Source of the DNA: Streptococcus oralis subsp. tigurinus AZ_3a
Lineage (GTDB): Bacteria > Bacillota > Bacilli > Lactobacillales > Streptococcaceae
NCBI GenBank assembly: GCA_000344275.1
Contig: AORU01000010.1
Coordinates: forward strand, 24,341-88,340
Direction of reading: 5' to 3'
Length of the DNA: 64,000 nt
Below, one piece after another: positions 42,410 through 51,801 of the stretch; within the stretch, counting starts at the first letter, position 1; every line of letters starts with the position of its first letter. Under the pieces are notes generated by a model. It saw nothing but the letters and a program-made list of their open reading frames with translations. It had not been told where the DNA came from and searched no databases. The position numbers and the translations under genes are program-made.

Positions 42410-45400
42410 TTATTTCCCAGTAAAGTATTTAACCGCCGACGCGAACAGGTGCTGGTCTTTATTTCCTGGGATGTTTTGGAAAAGACCATCTTCATAACGT
42501 TCTGAATGGCCCATCTTACCAATGATTTGACCGTTCTTGCTGGTAATTCCTTCGATGGCATTAACAGAACCATTTGGATTGTACTTAGAGTCCATACTTG
42601 GTTTGCCATCAAAGTCAACGTATTGGCTGAAAATTTGTCCATTGTCACGGAGCTCCGCGAATTCCTCAGCCGTCACGACAAACTTTCCTTCACCGTGCGA
42701 TACTGGGATGGCATGGATATCGCCCACTTGCACTCCAGCTAACCATGGTGAGTTGGTATTGGCAATCCGAGTTTCCACCATCTTGGCCACGTGTTGGTTG
42801 GCATCATTGTAGAAGAGGGTTGGACTAGTACCGCTGGCATCCTCGAAGTTCCCGTATGGAAGAAGACCTGATTTGACCAAGGCTTGGAATCCATTACAGA
42901 TACCGATAATCAAGCCACCACGAGCGATAAAGCTATCAATGGCTGCACACACTTTTTCATTAAGAAGGATATTGACAATAAACTTAGCTGATCCATCCGG
43001 CTCATCCGCAGCTGAGAAGCCACCTGCAAAGAAGAGGATGTTAGCCTTGTTAATATTGTCAACCATGGTTTCAACTGACTTGACAATGACTTCTTCATTC
43101 AAGGTCACAAATGGCACCAAGTTAACCTCTGCACCTTCTTTTTCAAATGCTTTAGCTGAGTCATATTCTGAGTTGGTTCCTGGGAAGACTGGGATGTAAA
43201 CCACAGGTTTTTCAATAGTTTCCTTGGCTTTGATGACTGCGTCAGAAGCGACAGCTGGAACTTCAGCCAATTCTTTGGCTTGTGCAAATTCAGTAGGGTA
43301 AACTTCTTCTAGTTTTCCTTGGAAAACACTGTCAAGTTTCTGTCCATCTAGCTTCACACCGTTGACAATCAGTGTAAAGTCTGCTTTTGTTTGTCCAATT
43401 TTCTCTACTCCAGTAATCTCTTCAGGAGATGTGAAGACAAATCCGCCTAATTGAGCTGTCAAAGAACTTTCAAATTCAGGCAAGGTCACCTCTGCACCGA
43501 TATGGTTCCCAAAGGTAGCAAGAGCCAAGCTTTCAACGATACCACCATATTTAACAGCTGATGCAGATGTTACTTTGTGTTCAGCTTGGATGGCTTCAAA
43601 TTGAGCAAAGTTAGACTTAATCAAGTCAAAATTAATCTCTGCAGAGAGGGCTTGACCTGGGATGTAATAGATATTTTCACCAGCAGTCTTGAACTCTGGA
43701 GAGAGCACCTTACGACTGTCTGCAGTTGTGACACCAAAAGCAACCAGGGTTGGTGGTACGGTTAATTCTTCAAAGGTCCCAGACATAGAGTCTTTACCTC
43801 CAATAGATGGCAAGCCAAGTTGGATTTGTGCTTCGATAGAACCTAGGAGAGCTGCTACTGGTTGACCAAAACGTTCTGCTTGTTTATCCATGCGTTCAAA
43901 ATACTCTTGGTAAGAGAAGCGAGCCTTGGACCAGTTTGCACCAGCAGCCACCAAACGAGCAGTCGCTTCGATAACCGCATAAGCAGCACCGTGGTATGGA
44001 GACCATTCTGCCACATAAGGGTTAAAGCCTTGGGCCATGACTGACGCAGTATGAGTTACACCGTGCTGAACTGGCAATTTCTGCACAGATGCCTCAGTTG
44101 GTGTGAGTTGGTAGCGACCACCAAGTGGGTGATTGACCGTTGAACGACCGACCGAACAGTCAAAGATGGTTTGCAATCCTTTTTGACTCGCATGGTTGAG
44201 ATCAGACAGAACCGCAAGGGTATCAGCTTCAAGTGTGTCAGCAGATGTTTGACGTTCTTCTGGAAGCTTGACATCCTTGTCTACCACCTTGGCATCAACG
44301 ACTACGCGCACACCGTTTGTATCAAGGAAACGACGTTCCAAGTCAACAATGGTTTCACCATTCCAATGCATGACAAGATTTGGTTTTTCAGTCACTGTTG
44401 CCACAACAACAGCGTCAATATTTTCTTTATTACATTCTGCAACGAAGGCATCTACGTCCTCAGGACGCACCACAACTGCCATCCGTTCTTGTGATTCAGA
44501 GATGGCAATTTCTGTACCATTCAAGCCTTGGTATTTAAGAGGAACCTTGTTGAGGTCGATTTCAAGACCATCTGCCAATTCACCGATAGCCACACAGACA
44601 CCACCTGCTCCAAAGTCATTGGATTTCTTTATGAGACGAGTGACATCTCCATTACGGAAAAGACGTTGAATCTTGCGCTCTTCGATGGCATTCCCTTTTT
44701 GAACCTCAGCACCAGCAGTCTCTACAGACTCAACTGTTTGAACCTTAGAAGACCCTGTCGCACCACCGACACCGTCACGTCCAGTCTTACCACCGAGCAA
44801 GATAATCACGTCACCAGCTTCCGGTTTTTCACGGACTACATTGCCCTTAGGAGCAGCACCAACAACGGCACCAAGCTCCATGCGTTTAGCTACAAAGCCT
44901 GGGTGGAAGTATTCACGAACGTAAGTTGTTGCCAGACCAATTTGGTTACCATATGAAGAATAACCGTGAGCCGCTGTCTTCGAAATGACTTGTTGTGGCA
45001 ATTTCCCAGCGCGAGTTTCCGAAATCGGAGCTGTAATATCACCAGCGCCTGAGATACGCATAGCTTGGTAAACGTATGAACGCCCTGACAATGGGTCACG
45101 AATAGCCCCACCGATACAAGTAGCCGCCCCACCAAATGGCTCAATTTCCGTTGGGTGATTGTGGGTTTCGTTCTTGAACATGAGGAGCCAAGGTTCCTTG
45201 ACACCATCAACGTCCACTTCGATTTCAACCGAGCATGCATTGATTTCGTCTGACACTTCCATGTCGTCCAAACGCCCATTAGCACGCTCATAACGACCGA
45301 AAATAGTCGCCATATCCATCAAGGTTTGTGGCTTTTCAGACCGACCTAGTTCCTCACGCATGGCAATATACTTGTCATAAGTCGCTTGCAATTGCTTTTG

Positions 45401-46135
45401 GAATTTAGAAGCTGAGAAATCAATCTGTTTCAACTCGGTCTCAAAAGTCGTGTGACGGCAGTGATCAGACCAATAAGTGTCCAAGACCTTGAGCTCTGTT
45501 TCCGTCGGCACGCGCCCGATTGACTTGAAATAATCTTGAATAAAGAGCAAATCATCTACTTCCATTGCCATCCCTTGCTCGGCCTTGTAGCGAGCAAAGT
45601 CTTCTGCCGTATAACTTTCAAAGAAAGTCAATTTAGGAATGGTCTTGTCCGACTCTGAAAATTCCTGCTTGGCAATCCCTGTCGTGATGTCCTTGAAACG
45701 AGAATCAACTGGGTTGAGCAGGTAGTTCTTGACCGATTCCAACTCAGTCGCATCAATATCCTTATTGACCAAGTAAAGCTGGGCTGTGTTGACTGTTACA
45801 TCACTTGAACTTCCCAGTAAAAGCAAGGCTTCCTGTGAAGAAGCTGCACGCTGGTCAAATTGCCCTGGCAAACTTTCAATGGCAAAGAAAGCATAGTTGG
45901 CAAGATCTGCTTGTACGGCTGATTCATCCAAGATATGGTCTGTTACCTGCTCAGAGAAGATGTGTTTTTCCGCAGGTGCAAACAAGTCCTCTGCCAAATC
46001 AAAGACATCATAAACCTGCACAATGCGAATACTTTTCAAAGTTGACAATCCCAAGTTGTGCTGGAGCTCCCTTACCAAACTCTCTGACTTGACCTGAAAA
46101 TCAGCCTTTTTCTCAACAAAAATACGTTTATCCAT
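42410..46135 (-). CDS. purL: Phosphoribosylformylglycinamidine synthase (large single chain)
   Basis: A 1241-residue FGAM synthase that carries both synthetase and glutaminase parts in one chain. Visible are KNETHNHPTEIEPFGGAATC and GGKTGRDGVGGATGSS in the first synthetase half, a second half with SIGGKDSMSGTFEEL, and a C-terminal class I glutaminase with the nucleophile in GICNGFQAL near 1078. The ATG at 46135 follows a GGAAT-type site; a TTG one codon before is possible. It follows purC after 56 bases. Confidence 0.95.
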   Translation of the reverse strand: MDKRIFVEKKADFQVKSESLVRELQHNLGLSTLKSIRIVQVYDVFDLAEDLFAPAEKHIFSEQVTDHILDESAVQADLANYAFFAIESLPGQFDQRAASSQEALLLLGSSSDVTVNTAQLYLVNKDIDATELESVKNYLLNPVDSRFKDITTGIAKQEFSESDKTIPKLTFFESYTAEDFARYKAEQGMAMEVDDLLFIQDYFKSIGRVPTETELKVLDTYWSDHCRHTTFETELKQIDFSASKFQKQLQATYDKYIAMREELGRSEKPQTLMDMATIFGRYERANGRLDDMEVSDEINACSVEIEVDVDGVKEPWLLMFKNETHNHPTEIEPFGGAATCIGGAIRDPLSGRSYVYQAMRISGAGDITAPISETRAGKLPQQVISKTAAHGYSSYGNQIGLATTYVREYFHPGFVAKRMELGAVVGAAPKGNVVREKPEAGDVIILLGGKTGRDGVGGATGSSKVQTVESVETAGAEVQKGNAIEERKIQRLFRNGDVTRLIKKSNDFGAGGVCVAIGELADGLEIDLNKVPLKYQGLNGTEIAISESQERMAVVVRPEDVDAFVAECNKENIDAVVVATVTEKPNLVMHWNGETIVDLERRFLDTNGVRVVVDAKVVDKDVKLPEERQTSADTLEADTLAVLSDLNHASQKGLQTIFDCSVGRSTVNHPLGGRYQLTPTEASVQKLPVQHGVTHTASVMAQGFNPYVAEWSPYHGAAYAVIEATARLVAAGANWSKARFSYQEYFERMDKQAERFGQPVAALLGSIEAQIQLGLPSIGGKDSMSGTFEELTVPPTLVAFGVTTADSRKVLSPEFKTAGENIYYIPGQALSAEINFDLIKSNFAQFEAIQAEHKVTSASAVKYGGIVESLALATFGNHIGAEVTLPEFESSLTAQLGGFVFTSPEEITGVEKIGQTKADFTLIVNGVKLDGQKLDSVFQGKLEEVYPTEFAQAKELAEVPAVASDAVIKAKETIEKPVVYIPVFPGTNSEYDSAKAFEKEGAEVNLVPFVTLNEEVIVKSVETMVDNINKANILFFAGGFSAADEPDGSAKFIVNILLNEKVCAAIDSFIARGGLIIGICNGFQALVKSGLLPYGNFEDASGTSPTLFYNDANQHVAKMVETRIANTNSPWLAGVQVGDIHAIPVSHGEGKFVVTAEEFAELRDNGQIFSQYVDFDGKPSMDSKYNPNGSVNAIEGITSKNGQIIGKMGHSERYEDGLFQNIPGNKDQHLFASAVKYFTGK

Positions 46136-46191
46136 CAATTCTTATTCCTTTATTTCAGCTCTTGCAATGTTCCCAAACGACCTTGAAGATG

Positions 46192-46899
46192 TTATTTTAA
46201 ACCTTGCAACTTTTCCCAGACAATCTCGTAAACGTCTGTTAATTCTCCGAGACCTCTACGGAAAACATCCTTGTCCATGTGGTTGCCATCCGCATCCCAC
46301 AAACGACAGTTATCTGGTGAAAACTCGTCTGCCAAGATAATCTTACCATCCTTGTCAAAACCAAACTCTAGCTTAAAGTCAATCAATTTAAGGCCAATCT
46401 CAGCAAACCAAGCCTTCAAGAACTCATTGATACGACGGGTTTCTTCCTTCAAGTAGGCAATCTGCTGGTCATCCGCAATTTTAAGGAATTTCACATGCTC
46501 GTCATTGATAAAGGGATCATCCAAATCATCATTTTTATAGTAAAATTCGACAATCGGAGTCTCAAATGCGATACCTTCTTCTACGCCAAAACGTTTTGAA
46601 AAGGAACCAGCCGTGTAGTTGCGGAGCACAACTTCCAAAGGAATAATCTCAACCTTTTTATTGAGTTGTTCCGTGTCCGAAAGTTTCTCCACAAAGTGAG
46701 TCGCTACACCAGCCGCATTTAATTTCTCAAAAATAAAAGATGAAATCTGATTATTTAACACTCCCTTGCCCGCAATCTGCTCCTTCTTGACACCGTTTAA
46801 GGCAGTTGCCTGGTCCTTGTAAGTTGAAATAATGAGATTTTCATCCTCAGTTGTATAGATATCCTTGGTTTTTCCCGAATAGATCAGTTGTTTTGACAT
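46192..46899 (-). CDS. purC: SAICAR synthase
   Basis: A 235-residue enzyme that joins CAIR and aspartate with ATP. It opens [32 protein letters not shown] near 93 is the family signature, and LIDFKLEFG near 173 is the second. It is the first gene of the main purine transcript, behind the promoter at 46932. Confidence 0.96.
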   Translation of the reverse strand: MSKQLIYSGKTKDIYTTEDENLIISTYKDQATALNGVKKEQIAGKGVLNNQISSFIFEKLNAAGVATHFVEKLSDTEQLNKKVEIIPLEVVLRNYTAGSFSKRFGVEEGIAFETPIVEFYYKNDDLDDPFINDEHVKFLKIADDQQIAYLKEETRRINEFLKAWFAEIGLKLIDFKLEFGFDKDGKIILADEFSPDNCRLWDADGNHMDKDVFRRGLGELTDVYEIVWEKLQGLK

Positions 46900-46931
46900 T
46901 TTAAAGTTCGCCTTTCGTTTTACTTAAGCAC

Positions 46932-46977
46932 ATTCTACCACAAAAGTATGAAAAATTCAAGATTTTTACGAATAAAT
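46932..46977 (-). promoter_or_regulatory. purC promoter and possible Pur box
   Basis: On the minus strand TTGAAT (46960-46955), a 17-base spacer and TAGAAT (46937-46932, preceded by TGTGG) form a good promoter 33 bases before purC. An ACGAATAAAT motif lies just upstream on the plus strand (46968-46977) and may be a PurR box. The same letters read TACGAATA, the cin-box consensus, but in the direction away from purC. Confidence 0.6.
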
Positions 46978-47067
46978 AACGTTTTCCTATTTTAAGCATA
47001 AAGAAAAACTGCAAGATGAACTCTTCTCACAGTTTTAAAAGCATTTATCCTCTGAAAAACACGAATA

Positions 47068-48417
47068 TTACCCTTTATTCAAAAATTGATCCCAAAAATA
47101 ACGGAGATAGCTTTTCTTTCCTGTAATCATCTGCAGGCGGCCTTCTAAACCATAGCGAAGTGTTGCAGTCTGCTCAGAAGTCAGATAGGTTTCCGCCTCA
47201 ATTTTAAAGAAATTTCCTTTTTCAGTCTTTGTAGCTGTCGCATCAATACTTGTAATCGTGGAATCCAGGAAAATTTGATTCTTGGCATCATTAGTCGTAG
47301 TATAACGGACAGAGTCCCCAATTTTGACTCTAGCAACATCTTTTGAACTGAGATAGGCTGTGAGTTTGGTTTTCCCTTCTTTTTCCAAGGATGGGTAGAG
47401 TTGAGCTAGCAGGGTTCCTTCTGCAGCCATCGTAGATTCACTAGTCTCAGGATTGAGGTGAAGCACCCCATCCTCACTTGCTGTAATCTTCCCCTTATCG
47501 AGGAGACCTCCCTGTACCTTCTTACCAGATTCCACCTCCAAAATTTTCTGATCTAGAAGAGTTAATTCCTGGCCAACTTTGACTAAGTGCTGAGACTTGA
47601 GCGATTCCAGTTGACTATCCAGTCCCGTTGCGTGAGCCTGTTGAGCTCCAGAACCTGCATATTGCACACGATACGTAGCTAGACTAGACTCTAGCTGAGA
47701 AAGCTGCGCTTCAACCTGCGCAACAGCCTGAACTTTAGCTTGGGGATTTTCCTCACCCTGAGACTTATAGGACTGGTAGAGAGAATAGGCTAGATTCTGA
47801 CTATCCAGTTGATTTCCTTTTTCAATCGCTGACTTAGCCATTTTGTAGTCTCGGATTTTAGCCTCTGTTTGACTAATGAGATTCCCGATTTCATCTTGGG
47901 TTTGACTAGCTGCTGCATTCTGGGACGCGATGGTCTCATTTTGCTGAGAAACATTGCTCCTGATACCATTCGCTTGGCTGAGATAATCTCGAAACATCTC
48001 CTGGTAACCAAACTTATCCGCCTCTGGAAATTGATCACTCCCCTCTTTCAAACTGGATTGCAAATATCCCAACTGCTTTTTTTGATCCTTTAGCATCTCC
48101 AATTGACTGGCATATGCCTCAACCTGGACAGCCTCTGCCCCTTGCTGGTACTGAACGAGCAGATCTCCTTGCTTGACCAACTTGTTTTCTTCCAGATAGT
48201 TGCCCACAATGCGTTGATTGCTAGTCGACTGGATATTGGCAATGATCCGACTAGGTTCGACAGTTGCTCTGGTAGATAAACTAATCTCCTTCTCTGCAAA
48301 AACTGCAAAGACAAGTAAAAACACGAACAGAAGGGACATGGGTACAATCACCCGACTGGAAAAATTATGGTAACGACGATTATAAAACTCCGCACTTTCT
48401 AAAAATTCTGGTTTCAT
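47068..48417 (-). CDS. comB: Competence/bacteriocin peptide export accessory protein ComB
   Basis: A 449-residue HlyD-type accessory protein. One membrane segment ([19 protein letters not shown]) lies at about 22-41. A lipoyl-like half domain, a long coiled coil (about 95-300, many Gln and Ala) and a beta-barrel domain follow, and the C-terminus ends in [14 protein letters not shown]. It bridges the membrane and wall next to the ABC transporter ComA. In the pneumococcus the pair exports the competence peptide and, in many strains, bacteriocins. It starts 12 bases after comA. Confidence 0.93.
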   Translation of the reverse strand: MKPEFLESAEFYNRRYHNFSSRVIVPMSLLFVFLLVFAVFAEKEISLSTRATVEPSRIIANIQSTSNQRIVGNYLEENKLVKQGDLLVQYQQGAEAVQVEAYASQLEMLKDQKKQLGYLQSSLKEGSDQFPEADKFGYQEMFRDYLSQANGIRSNVSQQNETIASQNAAASQTQDEIGNLISQTEAKIRDYKMAKSAIEKGNQLDSQNLAYSLYQSYKSQGEENPQAKVQAVAQVEAQLSQLESSLATYRVQYAGSGAQQAHATGLDSQLESLKSQHLVKVGQELTLLDQKILEVESGKKVQGGLLDKGKITASEDGVLHLNPETSESTMAAEGTLLAQLYPSLEKEGKTKLTAYLSSKDVARVKIGDSVRYTTTNDAKNQIFLDSTITSIDATATKTEKGNFFKIEAETYLTSEQTATLRYGLEGRLQMITGKKSYLRYFWDQFLNKG

Positions 48418-48429
48418 CCTCTCCTCTTT

Positions 48430-50583
48430 CTAGCTATTCACCAAATGGGCGTAAAAGCCACCTCGAGCAAGCAAGTCTGCATGGGTACCTTCTTCGACAA
48501 TCTTGCCCTGATCCAAGACAACAACCTTCTCTGTCCGCTCTGCAATGGTCAAACGGTGAGCAATGAAAATCAAGGTCTTGTCCAAAGCCATGAGATTATC
48601 AACAATCCGCTTCTCTGTCAAAATATCCAAACTGCTGGTCGCCTCGTCCAAGATCAAGACAGGCGCATCTGTTAAGAGAGCACGCGCCAGAGCGATTCGT
48701 TGCCGTTGCCCACCTGAAATTCCAGCCCCATCCGAAGTTAATTCTGTCTGGTAATTCAGGGGCATGCGCTCAATATCCTCCCGAATCTCTGCCAACTCAA
48801 CCGCCCGTAAGATATCTTCTTGAGTCGTCCCCTCCTTGGCTCCAAGGAGAAGATTTTCCAAAATCGTTCCGTTAAAGACATAGGGCTGTTGAGGCAGATA
48901 GTTGATGTACTGGCGCAGGGCCTTTTTATCAATCTGATTGAGATTGAAACCACCCAGACTAATCTCCCCTTGACTTGGGTCGTAAAAATTAACCATCATC
49001 TTGGCCAAAGTTGTCTTACCTGACCCCGAAATCCCCACAAAAGCCATCTTAGACCCTTGAGGAATGGTCAAATTGATATCCGACAAGACGTCACGATCAT
49101 AGCCATACTTATAGTGAACCTGCTTAAAGGTCATATTTCCCTTCATCATACTCAGATCTTCTACCGTTTTCTTCTCCTCAAACTCCGAAGCTACTAGATA
49201 AACCTCGTTAAGACGGTTATTGGCAACCTGCGCTGTCTGAAGTTTGGTTTGTAGGTTGATGATATTTTCCAAAGGATTAGTAAAGTAAACAAGCAAAGTA
49301 TTATAAGTAATCAGCTGGCCCAAACTCATTTTCCCATCCATGACGAGAACTGCTCCCATCCAGAGAACACCAACATTGAGCAGGAGCTGGGCAACTTTTT
49401 TCAGAGCCTTTTGCTGGCTTTCTGCCCGACTATAGGTAAAGGATTTTTTCAGATAAGCTACAAATTCCTTGTCAATCTTTTGATAGCGCGAACTTTCACT
49501 GGTCAACGACTTAATGGTCTCAATACCGTTGATGTCCTCGATGATAGAAGAAGACAGAACTGCATTGGCTTCCATAGTATCCCGATTCATCTTTTCAAAA
49601 GGCTTCATAAAGGCAAAGATAATCACTGTATAGATGGGAAGCGCAAGTAGACTAATGAAAAAGAGCGTCATATTTTGTGAAAACAAGACCAGCGAGATAA
49701 TCAAAATCGTCGACACATCTAGGAAAATCGACAGAATGGTCGACGCCAGCGCATCGATGATACTATTGGCATCTGTAAAACGAGACACGATTTCTCCTGT
49801 CCTGCGTGTCGCGAAAAAGGACATCGGCAGGTGAAAAACATGCTTGATATAGGACAAAATCACGTCAATCGACAAGCGTTGCCCAAGGATTAGTAGAAGA
49901 TATTCCTGCGCGTAGGACAAAATCTGCTGGAGGATATAGACGATGACCAGCCCAATAGAGATGATGCCCAGCGTTGAGCGCATCTGGTCTGGCACGTAAC
50001 TATCAATGATGGACTGAAGATAGTAGGAGCCCACAATGTTGATCAGGGTTACAAAGAGTGTCGCTAGGATGATATTGGTAATTAAGCCACGCTGTTTGAA
50101 TAAAATCGGCAAGAAGGATAGGAGCCCCTGTTTTTTCTCCTTATGAGGTTTATAGCCTGGAGATGGCGCCATAAAAATACTAATCCCTGTCCACTCTTGC
50201 GCAAATCGCTCACGGGAAATCTTGGTCAGCTTGACACCAGGATCTGGATCAGCGATATGAATGGACTTTTTATCCTGACCTATCACCACATAGTAGTGGA
50301 GCAACCTACCTTCCTTGAGCACATGAGCCACAAAAGGAAAGGTCAAATCTGGCAGATCAAAGAGCGTCATATCCGCCTTTATAGCCCGCGTCTCAAACCC
50401 AATCTCCTCTGCCACCTTTACAAGCCCTAAAGCCGTCGTCCCATCCATGGTCGTCTTGGCTAACTCTCGTAGATGAGCCAAGGAGTAATAACTTCCATAG
50501 TAACCAAAGACCATAGCCAAGGAAGCCACACCACAATCCATCTGGTCCACCTGGGGACGATAGTGTCTTTTCCTAAATTTCAT
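48430..50583 (-). CDS. comA: Peptidase-containing ABC exporter ComA
   Basis: A 717-residue PCAT transporter. The N-terminal C39 peptidase has Cys17 in QMDCGVASL and His96 in LLHYYVV and cuts leader peptides after a double glycine. Six membrane helices span about 165-450. The ATPase has GISGSGKTTLAK, ISGGQRQRIALARAL and VLILDEATSSLD. It matures and exports the competence peptide and probably the two double-glycine peptides encoded just upstream. The start has an AAAAGGAGAAGG ribosome site. Confidence 0.95.
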   Translation of the reverse strand: MKFRKRHYRPQVDQMDCGVASLAMVFGYYGSYYSLAHLRELAKTTMDGTTALGLVKVAEEIGFETRAIKADMTLFDLPDLTFPFVAHVLKEGRLLHYYVVIGQDKKSIHIADPDPGVKLTKISRERFAQEWTGISIFMAPSPGYKPHKEKKQGLLSFLPILFKQRGLITNIILATLFVTLINIVGSYYLQSIIDSYVPDQMRSTLGIISIGLVIVYILQQILSYAQEYLLLILGQRLSIDVILSYIKHVFHLPMSFFATRRTGEIVSRFTDANSIIDALASTILSIFLDVSTILIISLVLFSQNMTLFFISLLALPIYTVIIFAFMKPFEKMNRDTMEANAVLSSSIIEDINGIETIKSLTSESSRYQKIDKEFVAYLKKSFTYSRAESQQKALKKVAQLLLNVGVLWMGAVLVMDGKMSLGQLITYNTLLVYFTNPLENIINLQTKLQTAQVANNRLNEVYLVASEFEEKKTVEDLSMMKGNMTFKQVHYKYGYDRDVLSDINLTIPQGSKMAFVGISGSGKTTLAKMMVNFYDPSQGEISLGGFNLNQIDKKALRQYINYLPQQPYVFNGTILENLLLGAKEGTTQEDILRAVELAEIREDIERMPLNYQTELTSDGAGISGGQRQRIALARALLTDAPVLILDEATSSLDILTEKRIVDNLMALDKTLIFIAHRLTIAERTEKVVVLDQGKIVEEGTHADLLARGGFYAHLVNS

Positions 50584-50713
50584 ATCCTTCTCCTTTTTCT
50601 AACAATCTCTTTAAAAATTTGTAAGATTATTTTAACCAAATAAGGAAGAAATAAGAGAATTATTTCTGAAAAAACAATATCCACACCTGAACAACACTTT
50701 TGCCAAAGAAAAT

Positions 50714-50735
50714 AGGCAGAACTTTTGTTCTGCCT
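50714..50735 (-). terminator. Terminator between the bacteriocin genes and comA
   Basis: AGGCAGAAC/GTTCTGCCT is a perfect 9-bp stem with a four-base loop, followed on the minus strand by TATTTTCTTT. The 310-base gap at 50584-50893 otherwise holds only the comA upstream region; no convincing ComE repeat was found in it. Confidence 0.75.
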
Positions 50736-50893
50736 GCTTAAAATAACCGTTAAAAAATGAATACCCACAAATAAACTATTCTGAAATGATATTCTCTTCA
50801 CTTCTATAAAGTGAAATAAAGGTCATCAAAAATAATGACATCGTAGGTATGTCAAAACATTCAAACCATGTAGGTAAATTTATTTTGTTTATA

Positions 50894-51064
50894 TTAGCCA
50901 CCTCTCGCTGCTGACTGATAACCATTATAGGCACCCCAAGCTAGGAGTCCGAGAGAAACAATTCCTCCACCAACTAAAAGTAGCACTCCCCCGCCATCTA
51001 CTTCTTGTAGTTCAAGATCGCTTAAAGTTGAATAGTTTTGTTCCAACGTTTGTAAATTTAACAT
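50894..51064 (-). CDS. Double-glycine bacteriocin-like peptide
   Basis: A 56-residue peptide. The leader MLNLQTLEQNYSTLSDLELQ ends EVDGG at 25, and the mature part GVLLLVGGGIVSLGLLAW, with AYNGYQSAARGG after it, is glycine-rich with GxxxG-like spacing. This is the pattern of class IIb two-peptide bacteriocins, secreted after cleavage by a C39 transporter such as ComA. The start has a GAAGGAGGAAAT ribosome site. A partner-like peptide is encoded at 51297 and a small membrane protein lies between them. A terminator follows at 50714. Confidence 0.85.
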   Translation of the reverse strand: MLNLQTLEQNYSTLSDLELQEVDGGGVLLLVGGGIVSLGLLAWGAYNGYQSAARGG

Positions 51065-51092
51065 ATTTCCTCCTTCATTTTACTAATAAAAA

Positions 51093-51284
51093 TTAATGTT
51101 CTTTCAACATACCCACAATAATCATTAATACACTCAAGAAAAACGCAGATAGCAGTCCTTTAGTAGTACTATTAAAAAAAGGTCTGTCAAGAACAAAATA
51201 ATTATATGCAGATAATCCTAAACCAATAGCAGTTACTACTATTGTAATAACGAATAGTATAATCCAAAATGTTTTTTTGCTCAT
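51093..51284 (-). CDS. Small membrane protein, likely bacteriocin immunity
   Basis: A 63-residue protein with two hydrophobic segments (FWIILFVITIVVTAIGLGLSA and LLSAFFLSVLMIIVGML) joined by a polar loop (LDRPFFNSTTKG). Its place between two bacteriocin-like genes makes immunity the likeliest role, though no family is recognised. The start is uncertain: ATG at 51284 or TTG at 51293, both without a strong ribosome site, so translation may be coupled to the upstream peptide, whose stop lies 12 bases before. Confidence 0.7.
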   Translation of the reverse strand: MSKKTFWIILFVITIVVTAIGLGLSAYNYFVLDRPFFNSTTKGLLSAFFLSVLMIIVGMLKEH

Positions 51285-51296
51285 ATTTATCAAAAA

Positions 51297-51473
51297 TTAT
51301 GGATGAGTAATATAATAGAATGTTTTACCAGCAGCTTCACCAACTTGGTAAATTCCCCAACCAATTGCAATACCTACAAAGACCATCTCCCAAGCAATCC
51401 CCCCATTCACATCCGTCAACTCTTCTTCTGTAAGAGCTGCAAAGTTCTGTTCCATGTTGTCAAAGTTTGTCAT
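51297..51473 (-). CDS. Double-glycine bacteriocin-like peptide
   Basis: A 58-residue peptide. The leader MTNFDNMEQNFAALTEEEL ends TDVNGG at 25, and the mature part begins IAWEMVFVGIAIGWG and ends TFYYITHP. GxxxGxG-like spacing again suggests a class IIb bacteriocin chain. Its leader resembles that of the peptide at 50894 (both have MEQN/LEQN and LT/LS before the double glycine), so the same exporter should process both. The start has an AAGGAG ribosome site. Confidence 0.85.
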   Translation of the reverse strand: MTNFDNMEQNFAALTEEELTDVNGGIAWEMVFVGIAIGWGIYQVGEAAGKTFYYITHP

Positions 51474-51509
51474 CTTTTTTCTCCTTATTTTTTTCTATAT
51501 ATCTAATCT

Positions 51510-51557
51510 TTAACCTCTAAGCCACTTAAATAGCCAGATTGGATAAATTACTGAAAT
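51510..51557 (-). other. Micro-ORF copy C (15 residues, AUU in place of AUG)
   Basis: The third tandem unit encodes (I)SVIYPIWLFKWLRG and a TAA. The codon that lines up with the ATG of copies A and B is ATT, behind GGAAG. A cin-box-like CTCGAATA lies 31 bases upstream (51596-51589 on the minus strand). It may be a decayed copy or be started at AUU. It shares the aromatic-x-x-Lys-Trp core of the other two. Confidence 0.45.
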
Positions 51558-51627
51558 CTTTTTTTTCTTCCTTTTCTTCTCACTTATCTATTCGAGAAGT
51601 GATTTAAAATGAATAGGTAAATTTCAT

Positions 51628-51678
51628 TTATTTTAAATACCATTTGATAAACCATGGCAATAAGATTGGTAAATACAT
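51628..51678 (-). CDS. Micro-ORF copy B (16 residues)
   Basis: It encodes MYLPILLPWFIKWYLK and a TAA. The ribosome site AAGGAAGGAG is strong. TTCGAATA, a SigX (cin-box) type -10 element preceded by a T run, lies 32 bases upstream of the ATG (51718-51711). An AT-rich hairpin follows the stop. It shares PWFIKW with copy A. No leader or double glycine is present, so the whole peptide would be the product. An amphipathic, cationic, Trp-rich peptide of this kind could be a leaderless antimicrobial, a signal or a small toxin. Confidence 0.6.
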   Translation of the reverse strand: MYLPILLPWFIKWYLK

Positions 51679-51750
51679 CGCGTGGTCTCCTTCCTTTTTC
51701 CTTACCTATCTATTCGAAAAACAATTCTAAAATGAACAACTCATTCATTT

Positions 51751-51801
51751 TTATTTTAAAAACCACTTAATGAACCACGGATAAAGACCAGTCACATACA
51801 T
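51751..51801 (-). CDS. Micro-ORF copy A (16 residues)
   Basis: It encodes MYVTGLYPWFIKWFLK and a TAA. The ribosome site AAAGGAGGAG is near-perfect at the right distance. TGCGAATA, one base from the cin-box consensus TACGAATA, lies 31 bases upstream (51840-51833). The stop is followed by an AAAATGAA/TTCATTTT hairpin. Start-to-start distance to copy B is 123 bases and from B to C 121 bases, so these are tandem repeats of a whole promoter-ORF unit. It lies just after the acpP terminator, so it does not rely on read-through. Confidence 0.6.
   Translation of the reverse strand: MYVTGLYPWFIKWFLK

Noticed and set aside
50580..50801. A 73-residue open frame overlapping the comA start (ATGA overlap), starting at GTG.
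   Set aside because: It spans the strong terminator hairpin at 50714-50735 and has no good ribosome site; its hydrophobic look comes from AT-rich leader sequence. Kept as a non-coding comA upstream region.
50584..50893. ComE direct repeats upstream of comA.
   Set aside because: I looked for two ACAnTTnAG-type repeats 12 bases apart and saw only a partial TTGTTCAG near 50690; not enough to call.
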